From Bog-159 sp049511415 (lineage in GTDB: Bacteria > Acidobacteriota > Terriglobia > Bryobacterales > Bryobacteraceae), in assembly GCA_049511415.1 (NCBI GenBank), contig JBEKYC010000066.1:1-39502 (forward strand): a DNA stretch of 39,502 bases. The letters run 5' to 3'. Shown piece after piece: positions 16,462 to 25,681 of this stretch; the stretch's first letter is position 1, and the number at the start of each line of letters is the position of its first letter. The notes under the pieces are model-generated. The model saw nothing but the letters and a program-made list of their open reading frames with translations, had not been told where the DNA came from and ran no database searches. Both the position numbers and the translations under genes were made by a program.

Positions 16462-17778
16462 CTAATCTCCGTTTTTGGACGGTTTCTTCTCCTTGAAGAG
16501 GTCCATGGGGTCCTTGTTTGGAGCCATGGCCACATCGAAGAAGCCGATCATCATTTCCTCCCAGCTCTGGTCGCCCCAGCGGACCACCTGCGTGGCATCG
16601 GGATTCGCCGGATTGTTGGGAGAGTTGTCGAAGTGCGCGACGCAGTGCAGGCGGGTGCCCGCGGGCAGGAGTTTCTGCTCCGAAAGATAATAGAAAAGCT
16701 GCCAACTGAAATCGTACCTGGGCACGCGCAGCAGGACTTCGGATTCGCCGGTTGGATAGTATGCGGTGTAGACGAAATCCTTGCCGCGCAGATGCATGTG
16801 GGGCATCAGGTCGACCAGTTTGGCCGGTTCCTGGAAGGTGATATCGGATTCGACCTGGTAGTTCGCATCGCCGGCCGGGATTTCGAATTTTTCGTTGGAA
16901 GCGCCCACGGTATAGATGCGCTCCTTAGGCGGCTCCTTGGCGAACACCAGGCCCAGGCGGCTGCGATCCAGGCCCGGTTTGCCGTTGGCGGTGTAGTGGA
17001 GTTGGAACACGATATCCGAACCGGCTTTGATCAACTTGGCTTGGCCCGCGGGTAGGATGCCGGGAGGCAATCCGGGAGCGAAGCCGACCAGCATCTCCGG
17101 CGGGCCGCTGTTCTCATCGTCGCGGCGGTGCTTGCGCTTTTCCCGGTTCTCTTCCTTTACGGGCACGAAGGGGATTCCGGGCTGCGCGTCCTTCAGCCAT
17201 TTCGATCCGGGCGGCCGGATGAAGGCGATGATATGATGCACGACCTGGCGATTGCCGGGCCGCAATTCGAGTTCCTGCACCCATTTGTCTTCGGTGAAGC
17301 CGGAGGGAATCACGACATACTGATAATCGATGGTTCCCGAGGCGGGCACGGAGAACTCATTGGGCATTTCGATGACCGTGTCGGGCTTGTGAATGCCCCA
17401 GCCGGATACGAAGTGGGCGGGTTTGGGAGCGTCGGCGGGATCGCCTTCGCGGGCGCCGGCATCGGCCCAGGCCACCAACGTATCGATCTCGTCACGGGTG
17501 AGCGACCGATCGTTGCTGAATTTGCCGAAGTGCGGGTCGGCGGGCCATGGCGGCATTTTGCGGGTGATTACGGCTTCGCGAATAGCCTTGGCCCAGGGGC
17601 GCGCTTCCTTATAGGTCAGGAACGACATGGGAGCGGCCTCGCCGGGACGATGGCATTCCTGGCAACTCTTCTGCATGACCGGCAGGACGTCTTTGTAGAA
17701 AGTGGGCTGCGCGGGAATGGTGGCGGCTAATGCGGCCGCTGACGCAGAGAGACACAGCAGGAACGATCGAACAGGCAT
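16462..17778 (-). CDS. secreted cytochrome c / PHM-like copper monooxygenase (paralogue)
   Basis: 438 residues from ATG 17778, set by the strong GGAGGTG just upstream and the following signal peptide MPVRSFLLCLSASAAALAAT. The frame stays open further upstream, but that part runs antisense through the tRNA and is not real. The heme c motif is CQECH (C39, C42, H43). The copper domain shows RQVVHHIIAFIRPPG, LMPHMHLRGKDF and WGDQSWEEMMIGFF, closer to the canonical PHM/DBM pattern than the paralogue at 3348. There is no EF-hand and no redoxin partner; the C-terminus is Lys-rich. It is likely a periplasmic oxidase of unknown substrate. Confidence 0.85.
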   Translation of the reverse strand: MPVRSFLLCLSASAAALAATIPAQPTFYKDVLPVMQKSCQECHRPGEAAPMSFLTYKEARPWAKAIREAVITRKMPPWPADPHFGKFSNDRSLTRDEIDTLVAWADAGAREGDPADAPKPAHFVSGWGIHKPDTVIEMPNEFSVPASGTIDYQYVVIPSGFTEDKWVQELELRPGNRQVVHHIIAFIRPPGSKWLKDAQPGIPFVPVKEENREKRKHRRDDENSGPPEMLVGFAPGLPPGILPAGQAKLIKAGSDIVFQLHYTANGKPGLDRSRLGLVFAKEPPKERIYTVGASNEKFEIPAGDANYQVESDITFQEPAKLVDLMPHMHLRGKDFVYTAYYPTGESEVLLRVPRYDFSWQLFYYLSEQKLLPAGTRLHCVAHFDNSPNNPANPDATQVVRWGDQSWEEMMIGFFDVAMAPNKDPMDLFKEKKPSKNGD

Positions 17779-17897
17779 CCGGCACCTCCGAGGTGTGCTG
17801 TTTCTCATATTAGGGCATGCGCGGGCGGTGTGTAAAGCCTGGCGTTGCGGGTCGGGGAGACAAGAGGATACACTGAAGATACCGCGCTTTTGAGTAA

Positions 17898-17971
17898 TCC
17901 CCGGTCGTCTAATGGTAGGACAGCGGCCTTTGGAGCCGTGAATCGTGGTTCGAATCCATGCCGGGGAGCCA
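17898..17971 (+). tRNA. tRNA-Gln (anticodon UUG)
   Basis: A 74-base cloverleaf. The acceptor stem TCCCCGG pairs with CCGGGGA, followed by G and an encoded CCA. The D-arm is GTC/GAC, the anticodon loop CTTTGGA carries TTG, and the T-arm is CGTGG-TTCGAAT-CCATG. The anticodon reads CAA. Integrase and recombinase fragments begin right after it, which fits tRNA genes as integration sites. Confidence 0.95.
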
Positions 17972-18031
17972 AATTTCCATATCGCGTCCAGACCCGCCGT
18001 TCTCCTTTTCTTTTCTATAACTTTCCTGGTT

Positions 18032-18360
18032 CTAACGTAAAATCTCAAAGGGTTCGAACAGAACCGTCTGCAATGTGCCGTCTTTCCAGCGGGCCTTCTC
18101 GACTACCGTCCGAAGTAATCGACGCTGTTCGCATGCAGGTTGTTGGAGAAACGGCTCGCTCGCCTGACTCGTTGCGCGAAGCAGGTCAATGGCTTCGTCA
18201 AGCGTGGCCTTCTGGATCTCTTGGATCTTGCGCCGCAGCCCGTCCTGCTCAGAGCGACAAATGCGGGCTTGCTTGCCGAAGAACTCCTGCGTGATTCGCC
18301 TGTCGAGCTTGTCCATATACATCGTCTCCATACGTGCTCCCATTCGATCATGCCGGGGAT
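18032..18360 (-). pseudogene. serine recombinase C-terminal fragment
   Basis: The minus-strand frame YMDKLDRRITQEFFGKQA, then EQDGLRRKIQEIQKATLDEA and then QQPACEQRRLLRTVVEKARW with the ending LFEPFEILR, matches the coiled-coil tail of large serine recombinases (resolvase family with zinc-ribbon domain). The catalytic Ser domain, the recombinase domain and the zinc ribbon are absent; upstream the frame turns into unrelated sequence and then the IS6 fragment. It is a dead remnant of a mobile element beside tRNA-Gln. Confidence 0.78.
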
Positions 18361-18464
18361 GTAGCCTCTTGATCGTCTCCGCCCGGGCTGACCTGTTCGA
18401 TCCGGTCGGAGGACAGTACGGAAGTGTTGTAAACAGGGCCGCCACGTTTTGGTAGGGTCAGGAG

Positions 18465-18640
18465 ATGGGGAAAAGCCGATCCGCGTTGTTCCGGGGAAGG
18501 CACTTCGCGGACGACATGATCGTTTTGTGCGTCCGCTGGTATCTGCGATTCTCGTTAAGCTACCGCGATCAATCTGGCGGTGGATCACTTCGACCGTGTG
18601 GCGCTGGGTGCAGCGCTATGCGGCGTCGGAAGGCGCCAGG
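18465..18640 (+). pseudogene. IS6-family transposase N-terminal fragment (copy 1)
   Basis: The start MGKSRSALFRGRHFADDM followed by IVLCVRWYLRFSLSYRD is the N-terminus of an IS6/IS26-like DDE transposase. About ten codons expected next (LEELMAERGLS) are missing. The helix-turn-helix piece then reappears across two frames as VDH-STVWRWVQRYA. The DDE catalytic domain is absent. A second fragment of the same region lies inverted at 30707-30815. Confidence 0.8.
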
Positions 18641-18726
18641 AATTTAGCGCAGTTCGTTTCACCCGGCCATCGCGCTAGGCGCAACGGATACGCTTCACTT
18701 GAACTGGTCGTCTGCTACGATCAAGC

Positions 18727-19128
18727 GTGGCTCTGAGGGGTCTATCCACCGCACAGACGGTTTGCCTGGCGCTGGCCGCTGCGTTCTACGTTGCCGCGGG
18801 CATGCTGCACTTCCTCATGCCAGCGCCCTACCTGAAAATCATGCCTCCATACATCCCGTGGCATCGCCCGATGGTGCTCATCAGCGGGGTCTTTGAGATT
18901 CTCGGCGGCGTGGGGCTGCTGGTCCCTCGGGCGCGCAGGAATGCCGCATGGGGGCTGGTAGCGCTTCTGATCGCGGTTTTTCCAGCCAACGTCTATATGG
19001 CGACAAACCCAATCGATGCGGGCGCTGCTTCCATTGCGCCTGTACTCCGATGGGGGCGTCTGCCCTTACAGCTACTCCTGGTCTGGTGGCTTCCTTGGTG
19101 TACCGGGCCCCGCGTTGTCCTCCGTTGA
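18727..19128 (+). CDS. DoxX-like membrane protein
   Basis: 133 residues with four hydrophobic helices: VCLALAAAFYVAAGMLHFL, MVLISGVFEILGGVGLLV, WGLVALLIAVFPANVYM and LPLQLLLVWWLPW. The motifs MPPYIPWHRPMVLISGVFEI and AVFPANVYMATN are characteristic of the DoxX/DoxD-like group. Function is poorly defined; some members join redox or membrane-integrity complexes. It starts with GTG 18727 and has no close Shine-Dalgarno. Both neighbours are mobile-element fragments, so it may be cargo or a bystander. Its end lies 5 bases before the antisense integrase fragment. Confidence 0.72.
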   Translation: MALRGLSTAQTVCLALAAAFYVAAGMLHFLMPAPYLKIMPPYIPWHRPMVLISGVFEILGGVGLLVPRARRNAAWGLVALLIAVFPANVYMATNPIDAGAASIAPVLRWGRLPLQLLLVWWLPWCTGPRVVLR

Positions 19129-19133
19129 AACGG

Positions 19134-19349
19134 CAGTGTCCCATGGTGCACGCCGATGGACTTGGCGCTCTTCACGCGCCCGTTATCGGTCGCCTCCACT
19201 ACCAGCTTCCTGTTGGCCGACATGCGGACGATGATCGAAGACGACCCGAGTCCGCGCTCCTCCAGCGACACTCGCCAGGCGCTCACGGTGGCCTTGGTGA
19301 AGCCGGGCCGCGGTTCCTGGTTCCTGCGAACAACCGTTAACTCATTCAT
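19134..19349 (-). pseudogene. tyrosine recombinase (phage-type integrase) N-terminal fragment
   Basis: MNELTVVRRNQEPRPGFTKA, then TVSAWRVSLEERGLGSSSII and VRMSANRKLVVEATDNG, matches the SAM-like core-binding domain of phage integrases. About ten residues are missing before RVKSAKSIGV. The frame then loses similarity, and the catalytic R-H-R-Y domain is absent. A stop codon directly precedes the ATG. It is a remnant of an integrated element near tRNA-Gln. Confidence 0.78.
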
Positions 19350-19444
19350 TTAGAATTTATTATTGGCCAATATCGCACAAGACGACCTTGCCGTTGAGGG
19401 GCGGCACAGGCAAGCAAAAAACACGCGAGAGATCCCTTGATTCT

Positions 19445-22441
19445 ATGTACAATTCCTTAATGACCGCTCAGAATCGGGAAAACTCATTGTTCGCAGCGAA
19501 AGCCTTTGTTGGGCGCCGATTGAGCTTTGCTTCTGCCGTGATCTGTCTTGCGTCGCTGGCTTCCACGGCGCCTGCCCAGACGCTCAGCACGCTGTGGAAC
19601 TTCACCGGATCGACTGGGCAATTTCCCAGCGCACCGTTGACGTTGGGCGCCGATGCCAACTTTTACGGAACCACATCGGGACCAAACACTTACATAGATT
19701 GTGGTGGCGGCTACGACGGCTCGGTGTTCAAGATCACACCTACCGGCGTCCTGACCACCCTTTACGCTTTTAGTGCTGGGGGCGATATATGTCCCTACGC
19801 TGCGCTAACCTTGGGCGCCAACGGAAATTTTTACGGAACTACGGCGCTTCCTGGCGGAGGGGCGGCGTTCGAGATCACTCCCGCCGGAGTCCTGAACAAC
19901 CTTTACAGCTTCGACCAATCGGGCGGTGGTTTCTTTCCCGTGGCGGCGCTGACCTTGGGCACAGACGGAAACTTTTACGGCACGACGACGAACGGCGGGC
20001 CGAATGCGTGCGAAACCGGCAATTATTACGGATGCGGCACTGTATTCAGGATTACCCCCGCGGGTACCCTGACCACTCTCCACAACTTCACTGGTCCGGA
20101 TGGCAGCGTTCCCGAGGCAGCCCTGACCCTGGGCCCCGACGGCAATTTCTATGGGACAACGTCAGCCGTCGACTTAGCCCCCGCGCTTCAACCCTGCATG
20201 TATGATTGCGGCACGGTTTTTCAGATCACCTCTTCGGGAACCCTGACGAGCCTTTACAGCTTCAGCGGTCCCGATGGCGCCTTCCCCGCCGCCCCGCTCA
20301 CCCTGGGCAACGACGGCAACTTCTACGGAACGACATCCGGCGTGAGTTCTTCCGATGTATCACAGTGCGTGTATACCTGTGGAACGGTCTTCAAGATCAC
20401 TCCGACCGGCAGCCTGACTAACCTTTATGCGTTTACGGGACCGGATGGCGCCAATCCGTTTGGGGCGCTGCTGTTGGGGTCCAACGGCAACTTTTACGGA
20501 ACCACTGAGTTCGGAGGGGTGAACGGTCTCGGCACAATTTTCGAAATGACGCCTTCTGGTGTCCTCACGACGCTTCACAGCTTCAGCGGACCGGACGGCG
20601 AAGCTCCCGTCGCGGGGCTTATTCTAGGCCCAGACGGCAATTTTTACGGAACTACCGAGTCCGGCGGAACGCTGGCACCGGCGGAACCGGGTGGAGGCAC
20701 TGTCTTCAGGTGGTGTCTGCCGGGCGCAAACAAGGTTTGCACCACAACAGCGCTCAGTTCGACCCTCAATCCGTCCACACCCGGCGCCACGGTAACCATA
20801 ACTGCCACGGTGGTTCCAGCAGGGCCGGGGACGGCCACCGGCTCGGTAACATTCACCGACGGAGGAACTCTCCTCGCGTCGGTCGCGCTGGCTGACGGAG
20901 TGGCCTCGCTCACTACCGCCACATTGTCGTTGGGGTATCATACGATTGAGGCATCTTACAGCGGCGATCCTAATTTTCAAATCAGTTCGTCTTTCTTATT
21001 ACAAACCGTGGACCAGGCCGCCACCACAACTACGGTAACCTCAAATCTAAACCCGTCCGCTTACAATCAGTCGTTGAAATTCACAGCCACCGTGTCCGCG
21101 CTTGCCAGCTCAGGCGAACCTACCGGCACGATCACTTTCAAGAATGGTTCGCGCACATTAGGGTCGGTAACTTTATCCGGCGGTTCCGCCTCACTTGCGC
21201 CACCCGTGCTGGCTGCCGGCACCGACTCCATTACCGCGGCCTACAGCGGCGATACCGATCACCTTGCAAGCACCGGCTCTCTCTCTCAAGTGATCGATCA
21301 AGCCACCACCATGACGGTAATCAAGTCTAGCGATAGTATTATATTAGTGAATCAACAAGTTACTTTCACGGCAACGGTTACAGGTCTTTACGGCGGCGAC
21401 CCCACCGGAACCGTGACGTTCTCTGCGAATGGCGCGCAAATTGGATCGCCGGTCGCGGTGGCGAGCAGGGTGGCGAGTGTCATAACCAGCTTCGCCGCGG
21501 CGGGTGCTTACTCGATTACGGCCGTGTACTCCGGAGATACAAATTTCGTGGGCGGTAACGCCGCACCCTTGAGCGAGACAGTTGATCTCACTTTGCCAAC
21601 GACCACTACTCTCAAGTCTTCCGGCTCGCCGTCGACCGTGGGAAATTCCGTCACATTTACGGCAACTGTTCGCCCGAGTTCAGGGACAATACCGAACGGA
21701 GAGGTCGTAACCTTCTACGATGGAGCGTCCAGCATCGGGACGGGCATTACCAGCGCGGGCGCGGCGGCGTTGAGCACATCGTCGCTTCCGGTAGGAACAA
21801 ATTCTATCACAGCCACCTACAGTGGCGATTCCGTTTTCCAGGGAAGCACGTCCGCCGCTGTAAAACAGGTAGTCAACAAGCAGGCGACGACGACTACACT
21901 GGCTTCGAGCATTAATCCGTCAACTTATGGGCAATCCGTAACGTTCACGGCAAAGGTGAGTTCCAGTGGCCCTGCGCCCACCGGCACGGTGACCTTTAAG
22001 AACGGCTCGGCGCCGATCGGGACGGGCACGCTGGCTGGCGGGGCCGCCACACTTACCTATTCCAAGCTCGCCGCCGGCACGAACTCCATTACCGCCGCCT
22101 ATAATGGAGATGCAAATTCTTCCAATAGTACATCGGTTCCCTTGAGCCAGACCGTGACAGAGGCGGCAACCGCGACTGCAGTGGCGTCCTCGAAGAACCC
22201 GTCGAATTCGGGCCAATCGGTAACTTTTACGGCCACCGTGACCTCCGCTTATGCGACACCGACCGGTACGGTGACCTTCACGCAAGGGTCCACTACGCTT
22301 GGGGCCGCAACTTTGGCGGGGGGCAAAGCCAAGTTGGCAGTAACGACTTTGCCGGCTGGATCAGATACGGTGATTGCCACCTTCGGGGGCGGCGCGGATT
22401 TCGCAGGAAGCTCAGGATCGATCGTCCAGACTGTAAATTGA
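19445..22441 (+). CDS. secreted GloVer propeller with six Ig-like repeats
   Basis: About 998 residues from ATG 19445 (ATG 19460 and upstream starts are possible). A signal peptide region (LSFASAVICLASLASTAPAQ) is followed by seven GloVer modules, each with a (L/I)xLGxxxNFYGTT core and a GTVFxITPxG end. Six bacterial Ig-like domains of about 90-95 residues follow, each with a start like TTTTLxSSxNPS, a core PTGTVTFxxGSxxLG and an end ITAxYSGDxxF. The Ig array ends at the stop codon with no visible anchor or sorting domain. Such proteins are exported, possibly surface-bound adhesin-like or carbohydrate-binding; function is unknown. It is the largest of the three GloVer genes here. Confidence 0.87.
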   Translation: MYNSLMTAQNRENSLFAAKAFVGRRLSFASAVICLASLASTAPAQTLSTLWNFTGSTGQFPSAPLTLGADANFYGTTSGPNTYIDCGGGYDGSVFKITPTGVLTTLYAFSAGGDICPYAALTLGANGNFYGTTALPGGGAAFEITPAGVLNNLYSFDQSGGGFFPVAALTLGTDGNFYGTTTNGGPNACETGNYYGCGTVFRITPAGTLTTLHNFTGPDGSVPEAALTLGPDGNFYGTTSAVDLAPALQPCMYDCGTVFQITSSGTLTSLYSFSGPDGAFPAAPLTLGNDGNFYGTTSGVSSSDVSQCVYTCGTVFKITPTGSLTNLYAFTGPDGANPFGALLLGSNGNFYGTTEFGGVNGLGTIFEMTPSGVLTTLHSFSGPDGEAPVAGLILGPDGNFYGTTESGGTLAPAEPGGGTVFRWCLPGANKVCTTTALSSTLNPSTPGATVTITATVVPAGPGTATGSVTFTDGGTLLASVALADGVASLTTATLSLGYHTIEASYSGDPNFQISSSFLLQTVDQAATTTTVTSNLNPSAYNQSLKFTATVSALASSGEPTGTITFKNGSRTLGSVTLSGGSASLAPPVLAAGTDSITAAYSGDTDHLASTGSLSQVIDQATTMTVIKSSDSIILVNQQVTFTATVTGLYGGDPTGTVTFSANGAQIGSPVAVASRVASVITSFAAAGAYSITAVYSGDTNFVGGNAAPLSETVDLTLPTTTTLKSSGSPSTVGNSVTFTATVRPSSGTIPNGEVVTFYDGASSIGTGITSAGAAALSTSSLPVGTNSITATYSGDSVFQGSTSAAVKQVVNKQATTTTLASSINPSTYGQSVTFTAKVSSSGPAPTGTVTFKNGSAPIGTGTLAGGAATLTYSKLAAGTNSITAAYNGDANSSNSTSVPLSQTVTEAATATAVASSKNPSNSGQSVTFTATVTSAYATPTGTVTFTQGSTTLGAATLAGGKAKLAVTTLPAGSDTVIATFGGGADFAGSSGSIVQTVN

Positions 22442-22613
22442 CGACGGCCCGCAACACAGCGCGTTGAGTTTAATATTGGGTTCGACTGGCTAGCCGTCGC
22501 GCCAAGCGGCCAATACCGGGTACTGAGATGAGTTCCTAGGCAACCGCGTTATGCGGCAATGTCGTAGTGGTTTCCTCTGCGCCCTGCTCCCTGTCGTTGT
22601 GTATACTAAGCCG

Positions 22614-23231
22614 ATGCGAAACTATACGACACTGCGCTGGCTCGCTGGATTGTTGCTCGCGTTCACTCTGTGTAGAGGCGCGTTGGGGCAGAATGCCAAA
22701 GAAGCTACCGCCGGTGATGCCCAGAAACTGGTCACGATCCACCGCATCTTCGTCGAAGGCACACGCTTGCCTACACTGTCAGTCATTCACCTGGCGGACA
22801 TCAAAGTGGGCGATCAGGTGAATTTTCTCAGACTCCAGGGAGCGCTGCAACAAGTAACGAGAAGCGGACTGATCAGCAACATCGACTTTGAATATGAGTC
22901 GCTGCCCGAAAACGAGACGGAAGTCGTTCTGCACATGAAGTGCACAGACGTGCCGCCCATCGCGAAAGCGACCATTGCCATACCCCAAGTCGACGAAAAC
23001 GATGTGTGGGCTTGGCTCGGTCAAGTGGACCCGCTATTTACTCGCGACATGCCTCCTACCGAGGCGGCGATCAGATTCTACTCTCACTGGATCGGCAAGT
23101 ACATGGCAGCCCACGGAGTCCCTGATTTCCAAAAGGGGTTCACCATCGTAGCGGACGCTTCGAGTTCCACGGGCGGTCATGATACCGACCGACTGCTCTT
23201 TAAGGTGACGAAGCGCCGGGCGCTCAAGTGA
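22614..23231 (+). CDS. periplasmic POTRA-only protein
   Basis: 205 residues from ATG 22614. A signal peptide (residues 1-25, ending GALGQ) is followed at about residues 40-112 by a POTRA-like domain: IHRIFVEGTRLPTLSVIHLA, then GDQVNFLRLQGALQQVTRSG and LISNIDFEYESLPE. POTRA domains normally precede BamA/TamA/ShlB beta-barrels, but here the protein ends after another 90 residues with no barrel. The C-terminal part (DVWAWLGQVDPLFTRDMPPT and the following HWIGKYMAAHGV) has no family I recognise. It may bind outer-membrane assembly substrates; this is inference. Confidence 0.68.
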   Translation: MRNYTTLRWLAGLLLAFTLCRGALGQNAKEATAGDAQKLVTIHRIFVEGTRLPTLSVIHLADIKVGDQVNFLRLQGALQQVTRSGLISNIDFEYESLPENETEVVLHMKCTDVPPIAKATIAIPQVDENDVWAWLGQVDPLFTRDMPPTEAAIRFYSHWIGKYMAAHGVPDFQKGFTIVADASSSTGGHDTDRLLFKVTKRRALK

Positions 23232-23472
23232 TCCGTCCTCTCTAGAGAGAACAGTCTCTGAGAGAGCAATGTTACCGCGAGGAACATCCCGTGCTTGCCC
23301 GTCAGGGCCGAAATCGCGCTGGGACGAAGCGCTTTTCGAGAGCGTTTCCGTTTTCGCGTTGCAATTCCTGTGGGGCCAAGCAGTGGGCCGAATTCGTTGC
23401 GGCCCGCAGATGAACATAGCGGCGCGTGCAGGTTGATTTATGTTCATAGAAGCAGACCGGAGCGCACCGGCC

Positions 23473-23720
23473 ATGCCCCTGACACTTTTTGATTCAAAAG
23501 GCATTCCCGCACACCGTCGAGAGCGGATTGAGGCGGCTGTTACCGCTGGCGCCCGTGAACTACGAAGGTTGGATTACGACCGATCCTTCCGGGCGGTGAC
23601 GTCCGAGTGATAATAACGGGTACACAAGGCTTCGAGCTGAGGCCGGTGTTTTCAGTGGACAAGGATGATCCCGCCGAAATCACCCGCCGTGTGCGCGCAA
23701 CCATTGACGACGACTTCTGA
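23473..23720 (+). pseudogene. small unknown gene broken by a frameshift
   Basis: The first frame gives MPLTLFDSKGIPAHRRERIE, then AAVTAGARELRRLDYDRSFR, and stops at a TGA near 23610. The overlapping next frame continues as GGDVRVIITGTQGFELRPVF and then SVDKDDPAEITRRVRATIDD before its stop at 23720. The two halves join into one plausible protein of about 80 residues by a single-base shift near 23600. Family unknown. Whether it is a real mutation or a sequencing error cannot be decided here. A look-alike 5' end occurs at 28746. Confidence 0.5.
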
Positions 23721-23757
23721 CTAGCGCGCGGGATACCTCGGCGCGGCCGCCTTGATA

Positions 23758-24027
23758 TCAGGCAATATCGGCCTCGATACTGCTCGGGGGCCGGAATAGC
23801 GTGAGCGTAGGTCGCACCACATTACGTACCAGCCGCCCGCCGCGTCCTCCCCACGGTGGGTTGGAGACCTGCTCTTTCCAGGCCCAAGTCTCGCTGCCCG
23901 GCGCCACGCCGGGGTATAGCGCCATGACCTTGTCGGCATCGATCGGCCGATCTGGAGTTTCGATATCCTGAGCAACCAGTGGCAAGGCTACCGCGAGTGC
24001 GCAAATCAAAAGTGCATGGTCTTTCAT
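23758..24027 (-). pseudogene. truncated secreted alpha/beta-hydrolase (esterase) N-terminus
   Basis: Starting at ATG 24027, a signal peptide (MKDHALLICALAVALPLVAQ) is followed by VMALYPGVAPGSETWAWKEQ and then VRNVVRPTLTLFRPP. This is the N-terminal signature of acidobacterial and planctomycete secreted esterase/lipase-like hydrolases (LYPGxAPGSExWxWKE ... VRNVxxPTLTxFxP). The protein ends after about 89 residues, before the oxyanion hole and the catalytic Ser, and no continuation is seen in other frames downstream. It is probably a deletion remnant. Confidence 0.6.
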
Positions 24028-24207
24028 TGCATTGTCCCTTTTTACTGCCCTTAATTGCCAATATCGCCCTCTATTTTCACGCGAGGGTTCAGCCATCTCC
24101 TTAGTGAGTGCCGAATCGGTCGGTCTCCTTCAGTTACTCGGAGCGGTCGCGCCACCGCGCGGGAGCGTCGATAGGTTCCCGGTAACATCAGAGATTAATT
24201 AGTGTCC

Positions 24208-25681
24208 TCACGGAAGCACGCGGAAAAGCACGTCCGTCGAAAGGACGCCGCCGGGTGTTGTGACATCGACATTGCCGGTAGTTGCCGCATTGGGGACGGT
24301 CGCGACAATTTCAGAAGCGGAGACCACGTTGAATGAAGCTAGAGTCCCGTTAAAACTGACGACCGTGACGCCGTCCAGATCGGCGCCGAGGATACGAATC
24401 CGAGATCCCACTTTGCCGGCCGAGGGTATGGTTGTCAGGTAAGGACCGAGGCCAACCGACAAGCTGAAGACCGTGCCGTCGTTTGAAGCACCGCCCCATG
24501 CCGTGGTCCCGTAAAGGAGCCCATTTGTTGCTTGAACCAGTGCACCATATGGGTCTATTCCTTCCGGGCCCGCGGAAGGGAACGAGTACACCGTCGTGAA
24601 CGCGCCGCCGGGGGTGATTTTAAAAATGGTCCCCGCGGGTCCCGAGAAGGACGCCGCGGTCGTTCCATATAGGTCGCCGTTGGTGGCCAGCACCAGGCCG
24701 CTGAGTGGCCATGCACCGTCAGCATACCCACTGAAACTGCACAATGGCGTGAAGGCCCCTTGTAGCGAGATCTTGTAGAGTGTGCCGGCGTCGCTTGTCC
24801 CGCCAAACTCCGTGGCCCCATAGAGGTCTCCAGTCATGCCTTGCGCCAAGCCAGGGGCTGGACAGGTATTGGTGGAGCCGAAGTTGGAGGTGAAGCTGTA
24901 GAGCACCGTCAAGCTACCTGTAGGAGTCATTTTGAAAATTGTGCCGAAATTGTCGGCGCCGCCGGCCTGAGTTGTGCCATACAAGTTCCCATTCATGCCC
25001 TGGATTAGAGGAGAACAGGGCGAGCCACCATCACTGCAGCCTGCGGACGCACAAAAGTTGTATACGGTCGTCAAGGTTCCGTTTGGAGTAATGCGGAATA
25101 TAGTGCCACCATTATTGGCGCCAAATTCGGCAGTTGCTCCATAAAAGCTTCCGTTATTCGCTAGCACCAGCCCGGACGCTGGGGTTATCCCGTCGACGCA
25201 ATCCCCGTCAGAGCAGAAGGTGTGCAGCGTTGTCAGCGTCCCAGCCGGGGTGATCTTGAAGACGGTGCCACAACCACCCGGGCAGCTGAGGGTGGCTCCC
25301 CCAAGCACGGTTGTCCCGTAAAGATCCCCATTAAGACCTGGCACAAGTTGGCTAGGCCACTGACCGTCAGGGCACCCCGTCAACGAACAAAATTCCCAAA
25401 GCGTGGTCATCACCCCGGCGGGGCTGATCCCGAAGACCGTACCGGAATTGTTGGCGCCACCCGACTGAGTTGTCCCATAGAGGTTTCCATCGAGGCCCTG
25501 AACCAAGGAAGACCGCGGCTCAACGCCATCGGTGCCATTGAAGCTTGCCAAGCTGGTGAGTGTCTGTGCAGACAGGGCGGTTAGACTAGCGGCGTCGAGC
25601 GTTCGTCGCGGAGATCGCCAAGAGGACGGTGACCCGCTTCCACCAATTCGGATTGGCAAACACAAGAACGATTCTTTTCAA
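24208..25681 (-). CDS. secreted GloVer propeller with C-terminal IPT/TIG domain; frameshift in signal peptide
   Basis: The main frame holds seven GloVer modules (cores NLYGTT, DLYGTT, SFYGAT, NLYGTT, DLYGAT, DLYGTT, LLYGTT) and an IPT/TIG domain of about 80 residues at the C-terminus (PYLTTIPSAGKVGSRIRILG ... VPNAATTGNVDVTTPGG). The N-terminus is odd. A good start, TTG 25681 with GGGAG 5 bases upstream, gives KRIVLVFANPNWWKRVTVLL-AISA in one frame, but the cleavage end SLTALSAQTLTSLASF is in the other. One base too many near 25590-25600 would explain it. As written, no exportable product is made from a normal start, so it is either a recent pseudogene or an error. Confidence 0.75.

Noticed and set aside
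17779..18048. N-terminal extension of the copper-monooxygenase frame
   Set aside because: It crosses the tRNA-Gln gene antisense, whereas ATG 17778 has a strong GGAGGTG and a signal peptide right after it.
20700..22440. Ig-like repeats considered as a DNA tandem-repeat array
   Set aside because: The domains repeat at protein level (about 90-95 residues), but the DNA has diverged, so it is annotated as protein domains rather than as a DNA repeat.
23238..23249. Palindrome CTCTCTAGAGAG after the POTRA gene
   Set aside because: A 12-base palindrome of simple composition with no loop and no T-run; no regulatory role can be supported.
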